Below, one piece after another: positions 14,024-22,776 of a stretch of DNA of 45,498 nt. The first letter of the stretch is position 1. The number at the start of each line of letters is the position of its first letter. The notes under the pieces are model-generated. The model saw only the letters and a program-made list of their open reading frames with translations, was not told the DNA's origin and searched no databases. Location: the NCBI GenBank assembly GCA_913776045.1, contig CAJYOI010000001.1, forward strand, positions 1 to 45,498, written 5' to 3'. The position numbers and the translations under genes were made by a program. This stretch comes from an uncultured Sphingomonas sp. (GTDB lineage: Bacteria; Pseudomonadota; Alphaproteobacteria; Sphingomonadales; Sphingomonadaceae).

Positions 14024-15812
14024 CGCCCCCGTAATCGATCCGCCACAGCCGGTACGGCGCGCCCTTGGGCAGCGGCACCGGGATCAGCCACGCCGGCACC
14101 TTGCCCTTAGCCAGCTGGCCGTAGAAGCCGTTCTTCGCCTTCGCGCGATACACGGTCGTCTCCGCCATGTTTGGACAGGTCAGCAGCATCCGCGCGCCAT
14201 GTTTCTGCGCGATGGCGCGGAAGGTCTCCGGCGTGCCGGTAAAGGCGTGGTGGACGTCCAGGATCGCGTCGCCGTTGCGGTGGTACGGCCCGGCAATGCC
14301 GTAATGATGTGTCAGCACGATCAGCCGCGGCCCCAGATCGACGTGGGTGAACATCACCGTCGCCGGGAAGCGGTTGAGCATCTGCATCGCCGGCACCGAT
14401 GCGCAGCGAGCGTTGGCGCGCTGGACGATCTGCGTGGTCTTGCTCGCCTGCCCCGCCGGCAGGAAGCGCAACGCCAGACCCGCGGCGAGGCCGGAGATGA
14501 CCAGAAACGCCGCGACCGATCCCAGCACCCGCACCGCCACCAGCCGGTGGCCAAGGCACCACGGCACGATGATCCACGCCAGCGCCGTCGCGCCGGGCAC
14601 CGCGAGCAACTGTGCCGCCGGGCCTGCGCGAACCTGCCACAACAGCATCAGCACGGCGAAGGTCGTGAAGAGCGCAACGGGCAGCCAGCGGGTGAATGCC
14701 GCCGTCCCCCGCGCCCGCCACAGAGCGATCAGCGCACCGACCAGCCCCGCCACCGGCAACGCCGCGATCGGCAGTGCGATACGCAGCGGGTGGCCATAGA
14801 TCGGCTTGGCTTCCTTTACGTTGTTCAGCCACGTTTTCTGCAGCTCGGGCGACACGCCTTCGGGCCGCCCCAGGCATTGCGGGAAGAAATACACGAACCC
14901 GCCGACGATGATCGCACCGGCCAGTACGGCGAGGCCAAGGCGAACCTCGCGTCGCGCGGGGTTCACCCGCGCCATCGCGAACAGCAGCGCGCCGGCGACG
15001 ACCAGCACCGACAGCCACACCGGGGTCAGCGCATCGCACCGCATCGCCTGGTTGGCCTGCGATGCGAACAGCGCAAAGCCCAGCGCGTTGCCGCCGCCCA
15101 ATGTTACCGCATAGGTCGCCAGCCGCCGCGCCTCGCCCCGGTCCCACACCCAGCGCAGCGTCAGGATCGCGCCGGCCATCGCGCCGTATGGCAGCATCTC
15201 CAGCCCGATCGACAGCGACACCGCGGTCGCAAGACCGACGATCGCCCCGCCCCGCGCCTGCCGCTCGTCGGCCAGGCCGGCGACGGTCAGCGCCAGCATC
15301 GTCAATTGCCAGTTATGATGGTCGATCCGCATCGGCATGAACATCAGCATCGCGGACATGCCGCCCAGCATGATGACGAAGGCGAGCGCATAGGCGGTCG
15401 GCGCGATCAGGCGGCGGACGGTGAAGGCGAGTGCCACCATCGTGATGCTCAAGGGCAGCATCGGCGCGATGCCGCACGCCAGCCGCTCGGCCCAGGCGGT
15501 GCCGACGAACGGCTTGAAGAGCAGGATCAGCGCCGCGATCGGCAGGTCGACGATGCGGCTCCAATGGATGTTGAAGCCCGTGGGCGGGTTCAGCCGATAT
15601 TGCGTCAGGTCGGACCAGCCCTGCCCCGCCAGTAACCCGCGCACCTGCATCAGACGCATGTTGTCGTCGGTATCGCCCAGGGCCAGCCAATAGAGCGCAC
15701 CCCAGCGGTCCCACAGCCAATAGGCGGCGATGGCCAGCCAGGCGAGGATCGTGATCTCGCGCCAATGACGCGCGAGCAGGGTTTCGAAGCGCGACGGCGC
15801 GGTGATGTTCAA
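14010..15812 (-). CDS. Large polytopic membrane protein, candidate GT-C glycosyltransferase
   Basis: The 600-residue protein has a short cytoplasmic N-terminus, about ten or more hydrophobic segments, and a soluble C-terminal domain of about 150 residues (from near TQIVQRANARCASVPAMQML). Just after the first membrane segment is GDTDDNMRLMQVRGLLAGQG (D47-D50), then an HWSR motif. An acidic motif in the first external loop, followed by arginines, is how GT-C transferases such as STT3/PglB are built. I therefore suspect a transferase using a polyprenyl-phosphate sugar; I recall such proteins sometimes carrying an unrelated AcrB-type label. Its neighbours GtrA and a GtrB-like enzyme support this. 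The start is TTG at 15812 with GGGGGAAG upstream. Function remains unproven. Confidence 0.78.
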   Translation of the reverse strand: MNITAPSRFETLLARHWREITILAWLAIAAYWLWDRWGALYWLALGDTDDNMRLMQVRGLLAGQGWSDLTQYRLNPPTGFNIHWSRIVDLPIAALILLFKPFVGTAWAERLACGIAPMLPLSITMVALAFTVRRLIAPTAYALAFVIMLGGMSAMLMFMPMRIDHHNWQLTMLALTVAGLADERQARGGAIVGLATAVSLSIGLEMLPYGAMAGAILTLRWVWDRGEARRLATYAVTLGGGNALGFALFASQANQAMRCDALTPVWLSVLVVAGALLFAMARVNPARREVRLGLAVLAGAIIVGGFVYFFPQCLGRPEGVSPELQKTWLNNVKEAKPIYGHPLRIALPIAALPVAGLVGALIALWRARGTAAFTRWLPVALFTTFAVLMLLWQVRAGPAAQLLAVPGATALAWIIVPWCLGHRLVAVRVLGSVAAFLVISGLAAGLALRFLPAGQASKTTQIVQRANARCASVPAMQMLNRFPATVMFTHVDLGPRLIVLTHHYGIAGPYHRNGDAILDVHHAFTGTPETFRAIAQKHGARMLLTCPNMAETTVYRAKAKNGFYGQLAKGKVPAWLIPVPLPKGAPYRLWRIDYGGVSGN

Positions 15813-15855
15813 TTCGCTTCCCCCGCGCCGGAGAGAGGATTAAACGCCCCCACAT

Positions 15856-15942
15856 CCGTTCGCCCTGAGCCTGTCGAAGGGCTGCCCTTCTTCACGCCGG
15901 TTAGAAGAAAGGGCAGGGCTTCGACAAGCTCAGCCCGAACGG
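15856..15942. repeat. Inverted repeat, TTCG-CTGAGC-TGTCGAAGG family, copy 1
   Basis: A long hairpin lies between two divergent genes. The left arm (15856-15893) begins CCGTTCGCCCTGAGCCTGTC and ends in GCCCTTCTTC. The right arm (15904-15942) is nearly its reverse complement, ending CTCAGCCCGAACGG. The arms pair over about 38 bases with a ten-base loop. The second copy is at 25601-25696. This family is common between genes of sphingomonads, from memory. Confidence 0.85.
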
Positions 15943-15958
15943 TTCGGGAGCATTTTCT

Positions 15959-16375
15959 TTGGTATCGCGCGTACTCCAACACCTGAATTCCGGCGGCGTG
16001 GTGGGCCAGCTGATCCGCTACGCCATCACCGGCGGCGGCGTGACGCTGCTCGGGGCGGGTCTCTACACGGGTCTCGTGCTGACGACGCCGATCCATCCGC
16101 AGGCGGCGATGGCGGCGGCATATCTGGTGTGCGTCGCGGTCGGCTACGTCCTTCACAGTCGCTGGAGCTTCCGCGGCCATGGCACTCGCGACAATCCGGG
16201 CAAGACGACGTTCCGCTTCTTCGTCGCCAGCCTCATCAGCTATGCGATGAACGCGTTCTGGACGTGGCTGTGCACCGCGGCGCTCGGGCTTCCGGATTGG
16301 ACGCCTGTCCTGCCATTGCTCTTCATCACGCCATTCGCGATGTTCGCGATCAACCGCAATTGGGTTTTCAAGTAA
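15959..16375 (+). CDS. GtrA family membrane protein
   Basis: The 138-residue protein has four hydrophobic segments, the GtrA/DPMS layout, and is thought to help flip polyprenyl-phosphate-linked sugars across the inner membrane. Typical stretches are LIRYAITGGGVTLLGAGLY near residues 18-36, AAYLVCVAVGYVLHSRWSFR and the C-terminal FAINRNWVFK. I used the TTG at 15959, which lies nine bases after GGGAG. A GTG at 15998 would remove 13 residues. The methyltransferase gene begins one base after its stop codon, so the two are co-transcribed. Its likely partner is the GtrB-like glycosyltransferase on the opposite strand at 17152. Confidence 0.87.
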   Translation: MVSRVLQHLNSGGVVGQLIRYAITGGGVTLLGAGLYTGLVLTTPIHPQAAMAAAYLVCVAVGYVLHSRWSFRGHGTRDNPGKTTFRFFVASLISYAMNAFWTWLCTAALGLPDWTPVLPLLFITPFAMFAINRNWVFK

Positions 16376-16376
16376 G

Positions 16377-17105
16377 ATGGACCGTATCGTCTACGACCGC
16401 ATGGCCGCGCATGATTCCACCCATTGGTGGTATCGCGCCCGCCGCGACATCCTGTCGGACTATGTCGAACGCTATGCGGGCCTGCCCAAGGACGCCCGCG
16501 TCCTGGAGATCGGCTGCGGCACCGGACACAATCTGCCGATGCTGGCAAGCTTCGGCGACGTCGATGCGATCGAGATCGACGAGGCCGCGCGCGACATCGC
16601 CAGCCAGCGGCTGGGCAAGCCGGTCGGCACCGCGCCGCTGCCCGAACTCGCCGGCGTCGAGCGGGGCAGCTACGACATGGTCGCGGTGCTCGACGTCATC
16701 GAACATATCGACGATGATGTCGCGGCGCTGAAGGCGATGGCCGAGGCGCTGAAGCCCGGCGGCAAGATCCTGGTCGCGGTGCCGGCGCACCAGTGGATGT
16801 GGAGCGCGCACGACGTGGTGAACCACCACAAGCGCCGCTATTCGAAGGCGACGCTGGACAAAGCGATCCGCGACGCCGGGCTGACGCACAACGGCCTGCG
16901 CTGGTTCAACTCCCTACTGTTCCCCGCCGCGGTCGCCGCGCGCGTCGCGGGCAAGCTGACCGGCAAGGACGACAGCGATGATTCGCCGCCGCCCAAGCCA
17001 CTGAACACGCTGTTCGAGACGATTTTCCGCGTCGAGCGCCACCTGCTCGGCCGCGTGCCGCTGACGCCAGGGCTATCGCTGATTACTTTGGTGTCGAAAC
17101 CCTAA
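16377..17105 (+). CDS. Class I SAM-dependent methyltransferase
   Basis: The 242-residue protein has the Rossmann motif I VLEIGCGTGHNLPML (about 40-54), the acidic motif II around VDAIEIDEAARDIA, and motif IV/post region DMVAVLDVIEHIDDD, then ALKPGGKILVAVPAHQWMWS. This is a Methyltransf_11/23-type fold. The VPAHQWMWSAHDVVNHHKRR stretch is found in methyltransferases of cell-surface polysaccharide clusters. A glycan or glycolipid substrate is likely given the neighbouring GtrA and glycosyltransferase genes, but this is inference. It starts immediately after GtrA and has no membrane segment apart from a mildly hydrophobic patch near residue 180. Confidence 0.9.
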   Translation: MDRIVYDRMAAHDSTHWWYRARRDILSDYVERYAGLPKDARVLEIGCGTGHNLPMLASFGDVDAIEIDEAARDIASQRLGKPVGTAPLPELAGVERGSYDMVAVLDVIEHIDDDVAALKAMAEALKPGGKILVAVPAHQWMWSAHDVVNHHKRRYSKATLDKAIRDAGLTHNGLRWFNSLLFPAAVAARVAGKLTGKDDSDDSPPPKPLNTLFETIFRVERHLLGRVPLTPGLSLITLVSKP

Positions 17106-17120
17106 ACCGATTCGGCCATA

Positions 17121-17142
17121 CCGGATCGAGTCCGGCATGACC
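17121..17142. repeat. Short palindrome, GTCATGCCGGA family, copy 1
   Basis: CCGGATCGAGTCCGGCATGACC is an imperfect palindrome (CCGGAtcgagTCCGG) in the 46-base gap between convergent genes. A closely matching copy in reverse orientation lies at 35529-35550. It may terminate transcription from both sides. Confidence 0.55.
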
Positions 17143-17151
17143 GATGTGGGA

Positions 17152-18192
17152 TTACCCCTCGTCGTGCGGCGACGCGGCGATCAGGCCTTCGTTCGGTTCC
17201 GGCCGTACCGGGCGCGGGCCTTCGCCGGCGCGGTAGCCGAGACTCGCGCGGCCCTGCACCGGCCCCGCCACGTCGGCGACCAGATACAGCGGGCGGCGCT
17301 TCGATTCGACGTACAGGCGGCCGAGATATTCGCCGATCATCCCGAGCACGAACATCTGGACCGAGCCCAGGAACAGCACGACGAGCATCGTCGATGTCCA
17401 GCCCTGAACCGTGCGGCCCAGCACGAAGCTGCCCATCACGTAGAGGAACAGCAGCACGGTCGCACCCGTCAGCGCCAGGCCGACATGGCTGGCAAAGCGC
17501 AAGGGCGCGGTCGAGAAGCCCGTCACCGCATCGAGCGCGAAGCGGATCATCTTGCCGAGCGGATATTTGCTCTCGCCCGCCAGCCGTTCGTGCCGGTCGT
17601 AGAGGAACGGCACTTGCCGGAAGCCAACCCAGGCGACCATGCCGCGGATGAAGCGCGCCTGTTCGGGCAAGCTCAGGAACGCATCAAGCGCGCGGCGGCT
17701 CATCAGGCGAAAGTCGCCGGTGTCGAGCGGGATCGGTACGTCGGTCACGCGGTCGAGCACACGGTAGAAGGCGGACGCCGTCGCCTTCTTGAAGAACGTC
17801 TCGCCATCGCGCTTGCGGCGAACGGCATAGACGACGTCGGCCTGCTGCTCGACCATCGCCGCGCGCATGTCGGTCAACAATTCGGGCGGGTCCTGCAGAT
17901 CGGCGTCGATCACCAGAATCTGTTCACCCGCGCACAGGTCGAGCCCCGCAGTCAGCGCCAGCTGGTGCCCGTGGTTGCGCGACAGGTTGATCGCGACCAG
18001 CCGCGGGTCGACGGCTGACAGGCGCTGCATCACGCTCCAGCTCGCGTCGCGCGACCCGTCGTTGACGAGCACGATCTCATGGTCGTCGCCGACCGCCGCG
18101 CGCGCGGCGGCGGACACGCGCGCGTGAAGCTGCTCGAGGCACGCCTCCTCGTTATAGCAGGGGATCACGACGGATAGGGCCGGACGAGTCAT
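17152..18192 (-). CDS. GT2 family glycosyltransferase, GtrB/ArnC-like
   Basis: The enzyme probably transfers a sugar from a nucleotide donor to undecaprenyl phosphate on the inner face of the inner membrane. The 346 residues open with LSVVIPCYNEEACLEQLH, followed by VLVNDGSRD, NLSRNHGHQLALTAGLD and VIDADLQDPPELL, the GT-A fold with its DxD-type motif. Two membrane segments follow near residues 235-300 (VGLALTGATVLLFLYVMGSF and MLVVLFLGSVQMFVLGMIGE). The ending GEYLGRLYVESKRRPLYLV is characteristic of the GtrB/DPM1-like group. A short variable tail follows. It converges on the GtrA-methyltransferase pair, and together with the 600-residue membrane protein could make a three-part glycosylation route. 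Confidence 0.92.
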   Translation of the reverse strand: MTRPALSVVIPCYNEEACLEQLHARVSAAARAAVGDDHEIVLVNDGSRDASWSVMQRLSAVDPRLVAINLSRNHGHQLALTAGLDLCAGEQILVIDADLQDPPELLTDMRAAMVEQQADVVYAVRRKRDGETFFKKATASAFYRVLDRVTDVPIPLDTGDFRLMSRRALDAFLSLPEQARFIRGMVAWVGFRQVPFLYDRHERLAGESKYPLGKMIRFALDAVTGFSTAPLRFASHVGLALTGATVLLFLYVMGSFVLGRTVQGWTSTMLVVLFLGSVQMFVLGMIGEYLGRLYVESKRRPLYLVADVAGPVQGRASLGYRAGEGPRPVRPEPNEGLIAASPHDEG

Positions 18193-18220
18193 CCGGCCCG
18201 CTTAGCGCGCCTCGGCCTCG

Positions 18221-19663
18221 CTATCCAGCCACCACCAGCTTCACGAGCGTTCCCGGCTGGAGCGTCGTGCCCTCCGCGATACCGTTTAGCGTCAGGAAGC
18301 GGTCGCGCTGGAGATTGGGATAAGCCATCTGCCGCGCCAAGCTGTCGATCGTGTCGCCGGCCCGCACCGTGTGGATGCGGATACGCTTGCCGCGGATCTG
18401 CGCGGCCTCCGTGGCGCTGAGCGGAGCGAAGCTCGTCAGCAGCGGCTCGAACGGGCCGATCCCCGATCCTTGCGGCGTTATGATCGTCCAGGTGTAAGTG
18501 CCCGACGGCAGCGTGGTCGCGATGACGGTCGCATCGACCCGCTGGTTGTTGGCCGCCGCGCTGGTCGTCGCGATGGCGGACGCACGACCGCCGATCGTCG
18601 TTTCGCGCACCTGCGACGCGTCGATTCGCCCGCCGATCGCCTGGAAGCGCTGGACCACGGCCGCGGCGGGCGTGGTGCGACCGGCGGCGGCAAGCTGCGC
18701 CTGCCCGCGCTGGCCTGCGACCGTCACCGCGTCCGCGGCGTTGGCGATGGTGTAGCCGGTCGGCGCGGTGAAGCGGAACCGCAGCTGCGGATGGCGGAAG
18801 GTCTGGCCGTCAATCACGCCCTGCGCGGGGTCGTCATCGTAGACCATGCCGTCAAGCATCCGCAGGAAGGCGGTGTCCTGTCCGGTGCGCGCACCGGTAC
18901 GGACCGCCTGCTGCTGCGCCAGTTGTCGCGCCCGTTGAACGCGGGCCGCGTTCGACGGGTGGGTGCTGAGCCACGTCGGCACGGCGTTGGCATCGCGCCC
19001 GGCGGCGCGCGCTTCCAGCGCCGTTTCCGCCCCCAGCGCACCCAGGATCAGCGGCGCGGCGTTCGGATCATAGCCGGCGCCGGCAACGTAGCGGATGCCG
19101 AGCGTATCGGCCTGATATTCCTGATCGCGGCCGTATTTCAGCGTGTAGAGCCCGGCCGCCTGCTGCGCGCCCGCGCCGATCAGCTGACCGATCCCCGAAT
19201 TGCCCGCGACAGCGCCGACGATGCCGGCGAGCACGCCGCCGATCGTCGAGGTCTTCTGCCGTCCAGATGAGTGGCGTGCGGCGACGTGGCCGACCTCATG
19301 CCCCATCACGAAGGCCAGCTCGTCCTCGCTGTTCATCAGCGCGAGCAGCTGGCGCGTGACGTAGACATAGCCACCGGGGATGGCGAAGGCGTTCTCGACC
19401 GGCGAGTTGAGCAGCTGGACGGTGAAGTCGTTCTGCGAATTCGACAGGCCCGATTGGAGCGCGACGCGCTTGCCCACCCGCTCGACGAACGCCGCTTGCG
19501 GACCGTCGTAGCGGCCGCCGAACTGCGCAACGAGCTCCGGGTTGGCCTGCGCGCCCTGGGTGCGGTCGGACTGGGTGATCGCGCGCGCGGTCTGGGCACT
19601 CGCGGCGATGGGCGACAGGGCCAGCGCGGCGGTCGCGGTGGCGAGGGTCAGACGGCGTACCAT
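18221..19663 (-). CDS. Periplasmic M48 family metalloprotease with LysM domain
   Basis: The 480-residue precursor has a signal peptide (MVRRLTLATATAALALSPIA, cleavage near residue 24) and an M48 peptidase domain with the zinc motif HEVGH (122-126) in FVMGHEVGHVAARHSSG. The third ligand is probably the glutamate in GRDQEYQADTLGIRYVAGAG. A middle region (about 260-420) has no motif I recognise. The C-terminus (about 430-480) is a LysM-like peptidoglycan-binding module: HTVRAGDTIDSLARQMAYPN and LNGIAEGTTLQPG. BepA-like proteases of this family degrade misassembled outer-membrane proteins, so an envelope quality-control role is plausible. It stands alone on the minus strand next to the convergently placed methyltransferase group. 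Confidence 0.92.
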   Translation of the reverse strand: MVRRLTLATATAALALSPIAASAQTARAITQSDRTQGAQANPELVAQFGGRYDGPQAAFVERVGKRVALQSGLSNSQNDFTVQLLNSPVENAFAIPGGYVYVTRQLLALMNSEDELAFVMGHEVGHVAARHSSGRQKTSTIGGVLAGIVGAVAGNSGIGQLIGAGAQQAAGLYTLKYGRDQEYQADTLGIRYVAGAGYDPNAAPLILGALGAETALEARAAGRDANAVPTWLSTHPSNAARVQRARQLAQQQAVRTGARTGQDTAFLRMLDGMVYDDDPAQGVIDGQTFRHPQLRFRFTAPTGYTIANAADAVTVAGQRGQAQLAAAGRTTPAAAVVQRFQAIGGRIDASQVRETTIGGRASAIATTSAAANNQRVDATVIATTLPSGTYTWTIITPQGSGIGPFEPLLTSFAPLSATEAAQIRGKRIRIHTVRAGDTIDSLARQMAYPNLQRDRFLTLNGIAEGTTLQPGTLVKLVVAG

Positions 19664-19745
19664 GGGTTGCTCTCCCGCAAGATCGTTACGCGAGAGAAAG
19701 CAGATGATGCACGGCGGTTCCCTGACCGCGATCGCTCGGTCAGCT

Positions 19746-20786
19746 TCAGTTGAGCGAGGCGATCAAGGTCGCGCGCAGGCCGTTCGGTTCGTTGGGCGTG
19801 TAGACGACGGAGGATTGCAGGCTCTGCGCCATCGTCCGCACCAATTTTGTGCCGAGCCCGGTGCCCTTCGGCGTCGCACCTTCGTCGATGCCGCAGCCGT
19901 CATCCTCGACCGCCAGTTCGAAGCGATCGTCGCCCTGCCGCCTGAGCGCCACGCGGATCTCGCCGCCGCAGGTTTCGGCATACGCATATTTGCACGCGTT
20001 GCTGACGAGTTCGTTAACGATGACGCCGACCGACACCGCGCGATCGGTCGGCAGGCGGATGGCGTCGCTGACCAGCAGGATGCGGTGTTCGGGGCTGGTC
20101 GACCACGCCTGGCCGAGTTCGTCGACCAGGGCTTGCAGATATTCGTCCATCGCCACGCCCTCGACGTCGTTCGAGGTGTACAGGCGGCGGTGGACCGCCC
20201 CGATCGCGGCGATCCGCGCCTGGGTGTCCTGCAGCGCTGCCCGCGCCGCTTCGTCCTGGATCTGACTTGACTGAAGGTGGACGAAGGCGCTGACCAGTTG
20301 CAGCGAATTGGCGACGCGGTGGTTGACCTCCTTAAGCAGCGCTTCCAGCCGCGCGTTCGATGCGCGCAGTTCCGCCTCGGCCAAATCCTTGCCGCGTTGC
20401 AGCGCCTGCTTGACCATGACATTGGCGATGGCGCCGGTCAGCAGGTCGAAGAAATCCTCGCCCACAGTCTTCACGACGTAATCGGCAGCGCCCGCCTTCA
20501 TCGCAGCGACCGCGACGCGCGCATCCTCCGACCCCGAAACATAGACGACCGCCGGCGGCTCGGGCAGCTGGCGGAGACGCTTCAACGTCTCCAGACCGTC
20601 GAGCCCCGGCATATAATGGTCGACCGCGACCAGGTCGAATGTCCGCTCGGCCGCCAGTGCCAGCCCCGCCTCTCCGCCGTTCGCGGTGGTGACGTGCATC
20701 CCGCGGCGCGTCAGCGCACGCTCGGCAAGCCGGCAGAGACCGGCGTCGTCGTCGATGTAGAGGATGCGGGCGCCGACGTGGGGCAC
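19746..20786 (-). CDS. Response regulator-histidine kinase fusion (REC plus HisKA_2/HATPase)
   Basis: The 346-residue soluble protein starts with a receiver domain (acidic pocket YIDDD at 10-14, phospho-acceptor D56 in LVAVDHYMPGLDG, K106 in YVVKT). A short helical linker leads to a HisKA_2-type dimerisation region with the candidate phospho-histidine H156 in EVNHRVANSLQLV, and then an ATP-binding domain with NELVSNACKYAY (N box) and EDDGCGIDEG (G1 box), ending GTGLGTKLVRTMA. The receiver-before-kinase order lets an upstream kinase control this kinase. The start is GTG and directly abuts the stop of the preceding response-regulator gene with no gap, so translation is probably coupled. Confidence 0.9.
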   Translation of the reverse strand: MPHVGARILYIDDDAGLCRLAERALTRRGMHVTTANGGEAGLALAAERTFDLVAVDHYMPGLDGLETLKRLRQLPEPPAVVYVSGSEDARVAVAAMKAGAADYVVKTVGEDFFDLLTGAIANVMVKQALQRGKDLAEAELRASNARLEALLKEVNHRVANSLQLVSAFVHLQSSQIQDEAARAALQDTQARIAAIGAVHRRLYTSNDVEGVAMDEYLQALVDELGQAWSTSPEHRILLVSDAIRLPTDRAVSVGVIVNELVSNACKYAYAETCGGEIRVALRRQGDDRFELAVEDDGCGIDEGATPKGTGLGTKLVRTMAQSLQSSVVYTPNEPNGLRATLIASLN

Positions 20787-21230
20787 TTATTCGGCCTGAT
20801 CCGGGACCTGAATGACCGACAGGAACAGCCCGAGCTGACGGATCGCGGTCGCGAAATTCTCGTAGTTCACCGGCTTGGTGATGTAGACGTTGCAGCCCAG
20901 ATCGTAGCAGCGCTGGATCTCGACCTTGTCGTCGGTCGTCGTCAGCACGACGACGGGCGTGCGCTTCACCGCCGACCCCTCGGCCTTCACCTTGGCCAGA
21001 ATGTCGGTGCCGCTCATGTCGGGCAGGTTCAGGTCGAGCAGGATCAGCGCCGGACCGTTCAGGGCGGGCCCCTGAGCGTCGTTGAAGAGATAATCCAGCG
21101 CCGACGTGCCATCCAGGAAATGCCGGATGTCGTTGTTGATGCCGGCGCGACGGATGTTCTTTTCGATCAGCCGGGCGTGGCCTTCGTCATCCTCGATCAT
21201 GACGATGGTGACGGATTGATGCGCGTTCAT
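20787..21230 (-). CDS. Single-domain response regulator (Rcp1-like)
   Basis: The 147 residues are a stand-alone receiver domain: acidic pocket IEDDEGHA (12-19), phospho-acceptor D66 in LLDLNLPDMSG, the conserved threonine in VVVLTTTDD and lysine in VYITKPVNYENF. The pattern, including HARLIEKNIRRAGI at the start, resembles Rcp1-type regulators that pair with phytochrome-like or CHASE3 kinases. There is no output domain. It overlaps the upstream sensor kinase gene by four bases (ATGA at 21227-21230) and abuts the hybrid kinase gene downstream, so it probably shuttles phosphate between the two. Confidence 0.93.
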   Translation of the reverse strand: MNAHQSVTIVMIEDDEGHARLIEKNIRRAGINNDIRHFLDGTSALDYLFNDAQGPALNGPALILLDLNLPDMSGTDILAKVKAEGSAVKRTPVVVLTTTDDKVEIQRCYDLGCNVYITKPVNYENFATAIRQLGLFLSVIQVPDQAE

Positions 21231-22738
21231 GCAAGCGGCCCTGACGTATCGATGGTGAGCGGGAGGTTAATGCGAAAGGTCGCGCCCTCCCCCAGCTCGG
21301 ACGCGACATCGATGGTCCCGCCCAGCCGGTAGGTCAAGGCGCGGACGTGCGCGAGGCCGATGCCTTCGCCCGGCTGGTCCTGCGCGCCGGACCGGCGGAA
21401 CAGGTCGAACACGCGCTGGTGGTCGCGCGGGTCGATGCCGCGGCCGTTGTCGGCGATCTCGAAGATCGCCCGCCCGCCGACCTGCCGTCCGCTGGTCGTG
21501 ATCCGCACCGGCCGCGTCGGATGGCGATATTTCACCGCATTTTCGATGACATTGGCGAACACCTGTTCGATCGCCAGCCGGTCGGTGACGATCGCGGGCA
21601 GGGTGCCGGCGACCTCCACCGCCCCGCCGATCTCGTCCAGCTTGTGCTGCAACGTGTCGCGGATGCCGCCGATCAGCGCCGCCATGTCGATCGGCTCGGG
21701 CGTGATCGTCCGCCGCCCCTCACGCGACAGCTTCAGGATCGCGTTGATTAGGCGATCCATCTTCTGGGTCGAGGTGCGGATGAAGCCGATCGCCTCGGGC
21801 AGGTCCTCGCGCGCGGCGAAGCGGGCGTCGTCGGTCACGATGTCGGGCGCCGCGTCCTCGGCACGATCGACCAGTTCGGCCAGCGCCTTCTGCCCCGCCT
21901 CCAGCTCGGCGGTGAAGCCCATGACGTTGACCAGCGGCGATCGCAGGTCGTGGCTGACGATATAGGCGAAGCGCTGGATTTCCTCGTTCGCGCGGGCGAG
22001 GTCGGTGGTGCGCTCCACCACCTGATCCTCCAGCGTGTCGTTCAACTCCTGAAGCCGGGCACGCGACGCGCCGAGGTCGCGGGTAAAGCGAAAGATCGTG
22101 ATGAACGAGACGCCGGCGACCACCATCACCAGCAACCCGGCAGCGCCGAGTGCGGTCAGGAAGGTCGCGGTGCTGGCACGCTGGTCCGCCCCGCGTTCGT
22201 CGAGCAACGCCTCTTCCGCCGCCAGCATGACGCGCAACCGCGCACGGATGGCGCGGACGCGCAGGATCGAGCCGTCGGCCTGGAACATCTGGACGGCAAA
22301 GGCGCGGTCACCCGCCCCGGCGAGTTCGATCGAGCGCCGACGATTCTCCTGCAACTCGCCCAGCACGCGGCCGATCCGCCCCGCCGCTTCGGTCTGCACC
22401 GCATTGTCGAGTGTCAGAGATTCGATCGTGTTCAGTTCCGCGTCCAGCCGGTCGGCATTCCTGCGGTAAAGCTGTCGAAACTGGTCGTTGCCGGTCAGCA
22501 GATAGCCGCGCCGCGCCGTCTCCGATTCCTCCAGCGTGACTTGGAACCGACCGATCGCGTCGCGCACCTGATAGCTGTGATCGACGAGCGCGGCATAGCG
22601 CTGCGTACGCTCGGTGCTCGACCAGGTCGCGATCCCGGCCCCCAGCAAAGCGGCAAAGCCCAGGCCCATCGCCCACAACAGCAGGCGACGCAGCGCGCGA
22701 TCGTCATCGCGAATCTGTGCAGATACCCCCCAAGCCAC
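21227..22738 (-). CDS. CHASE3-type membrane sensor histidine kinase
   Basis: The 503-residue protein has a first membrane segment near 20-40 (LLLWAMGLGFAALLGAGIA), a periplasmic CHASE3-like domain (about 45-185) with TLEESETARRGYLLTGN, a second membrane segment near 195-217, a coiled coil, and a HisKA domain with H263 in AYIVSHDLRSPLVNVMGF. The HATPase domain has the N box VFANVIENAVKYRHP, G1 IADNGRGID and G2 GEGIGLAHVRAL. The start is GTG at 22738 with AAGGGA upstream. It is the first gene of a three-gene cascade. The signal is unknown. Confidence 0.93.
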   Translation of the reverse strand: MAWGVSAQIRDDDRALRRLLLWAMGLGFAALLGAGIATWSSTERTQRYAALVDHSYQVRDAIGRFQVTLEESETARRGYLLTGNDQFRQLYRRNADRLDAELNTIESLTLDNAVQTEAAGRIGRVLGELQENRRRSIELAGAGDRAFAVQMFQADGSILRVRAIRARLRVMLAAEEALLDERGADQRASTATFLTALGAAGLLVMVVAGVSFITIFRFTRDLGASRARLQELNDTLEDQVVERTTDLARANEEIQRFAYIVSHDLRSPLVNVMGFTAELEAGQKALAELVDRAEDAAPDIVTDDARFAAREDLPEAIGFIRTSTQKMDRLINAILKLSREGRRTITPEPIDMAALIGGIRDTLQHKLDEIGGAVEVAGTLPAIVTDRLAIEQVFANVIENAVKYRHPTRPVRITTSGRQVGGRAIFEIADNGRGIDPRDHQRVFDLFRRSGAQDQPGEGIGLAHVRALTYRLGGTIDVASELGEGATFRINLPLTIDTSGPLA

Positions 22739-22776
22739 GACCGTCCCTTAAGACAAAAGCGTAACGTTGCAACGAC

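Noticed and set aside
13995-15635. A 546-codon plus-strand frame opposite the large membrane protein
   Set aside because: The H/R/Q-rich composition lacks any hydrophobic core or motif, and the minus-strand frame has clear membrane segments.
15856-15942. The inverted repeat as an insertion-sequence terminus
   Set aside because: No transposase or target-site duplication is visible, and a second stand-alone copy at 25601 fits a dispersed hairpin repeat instead.
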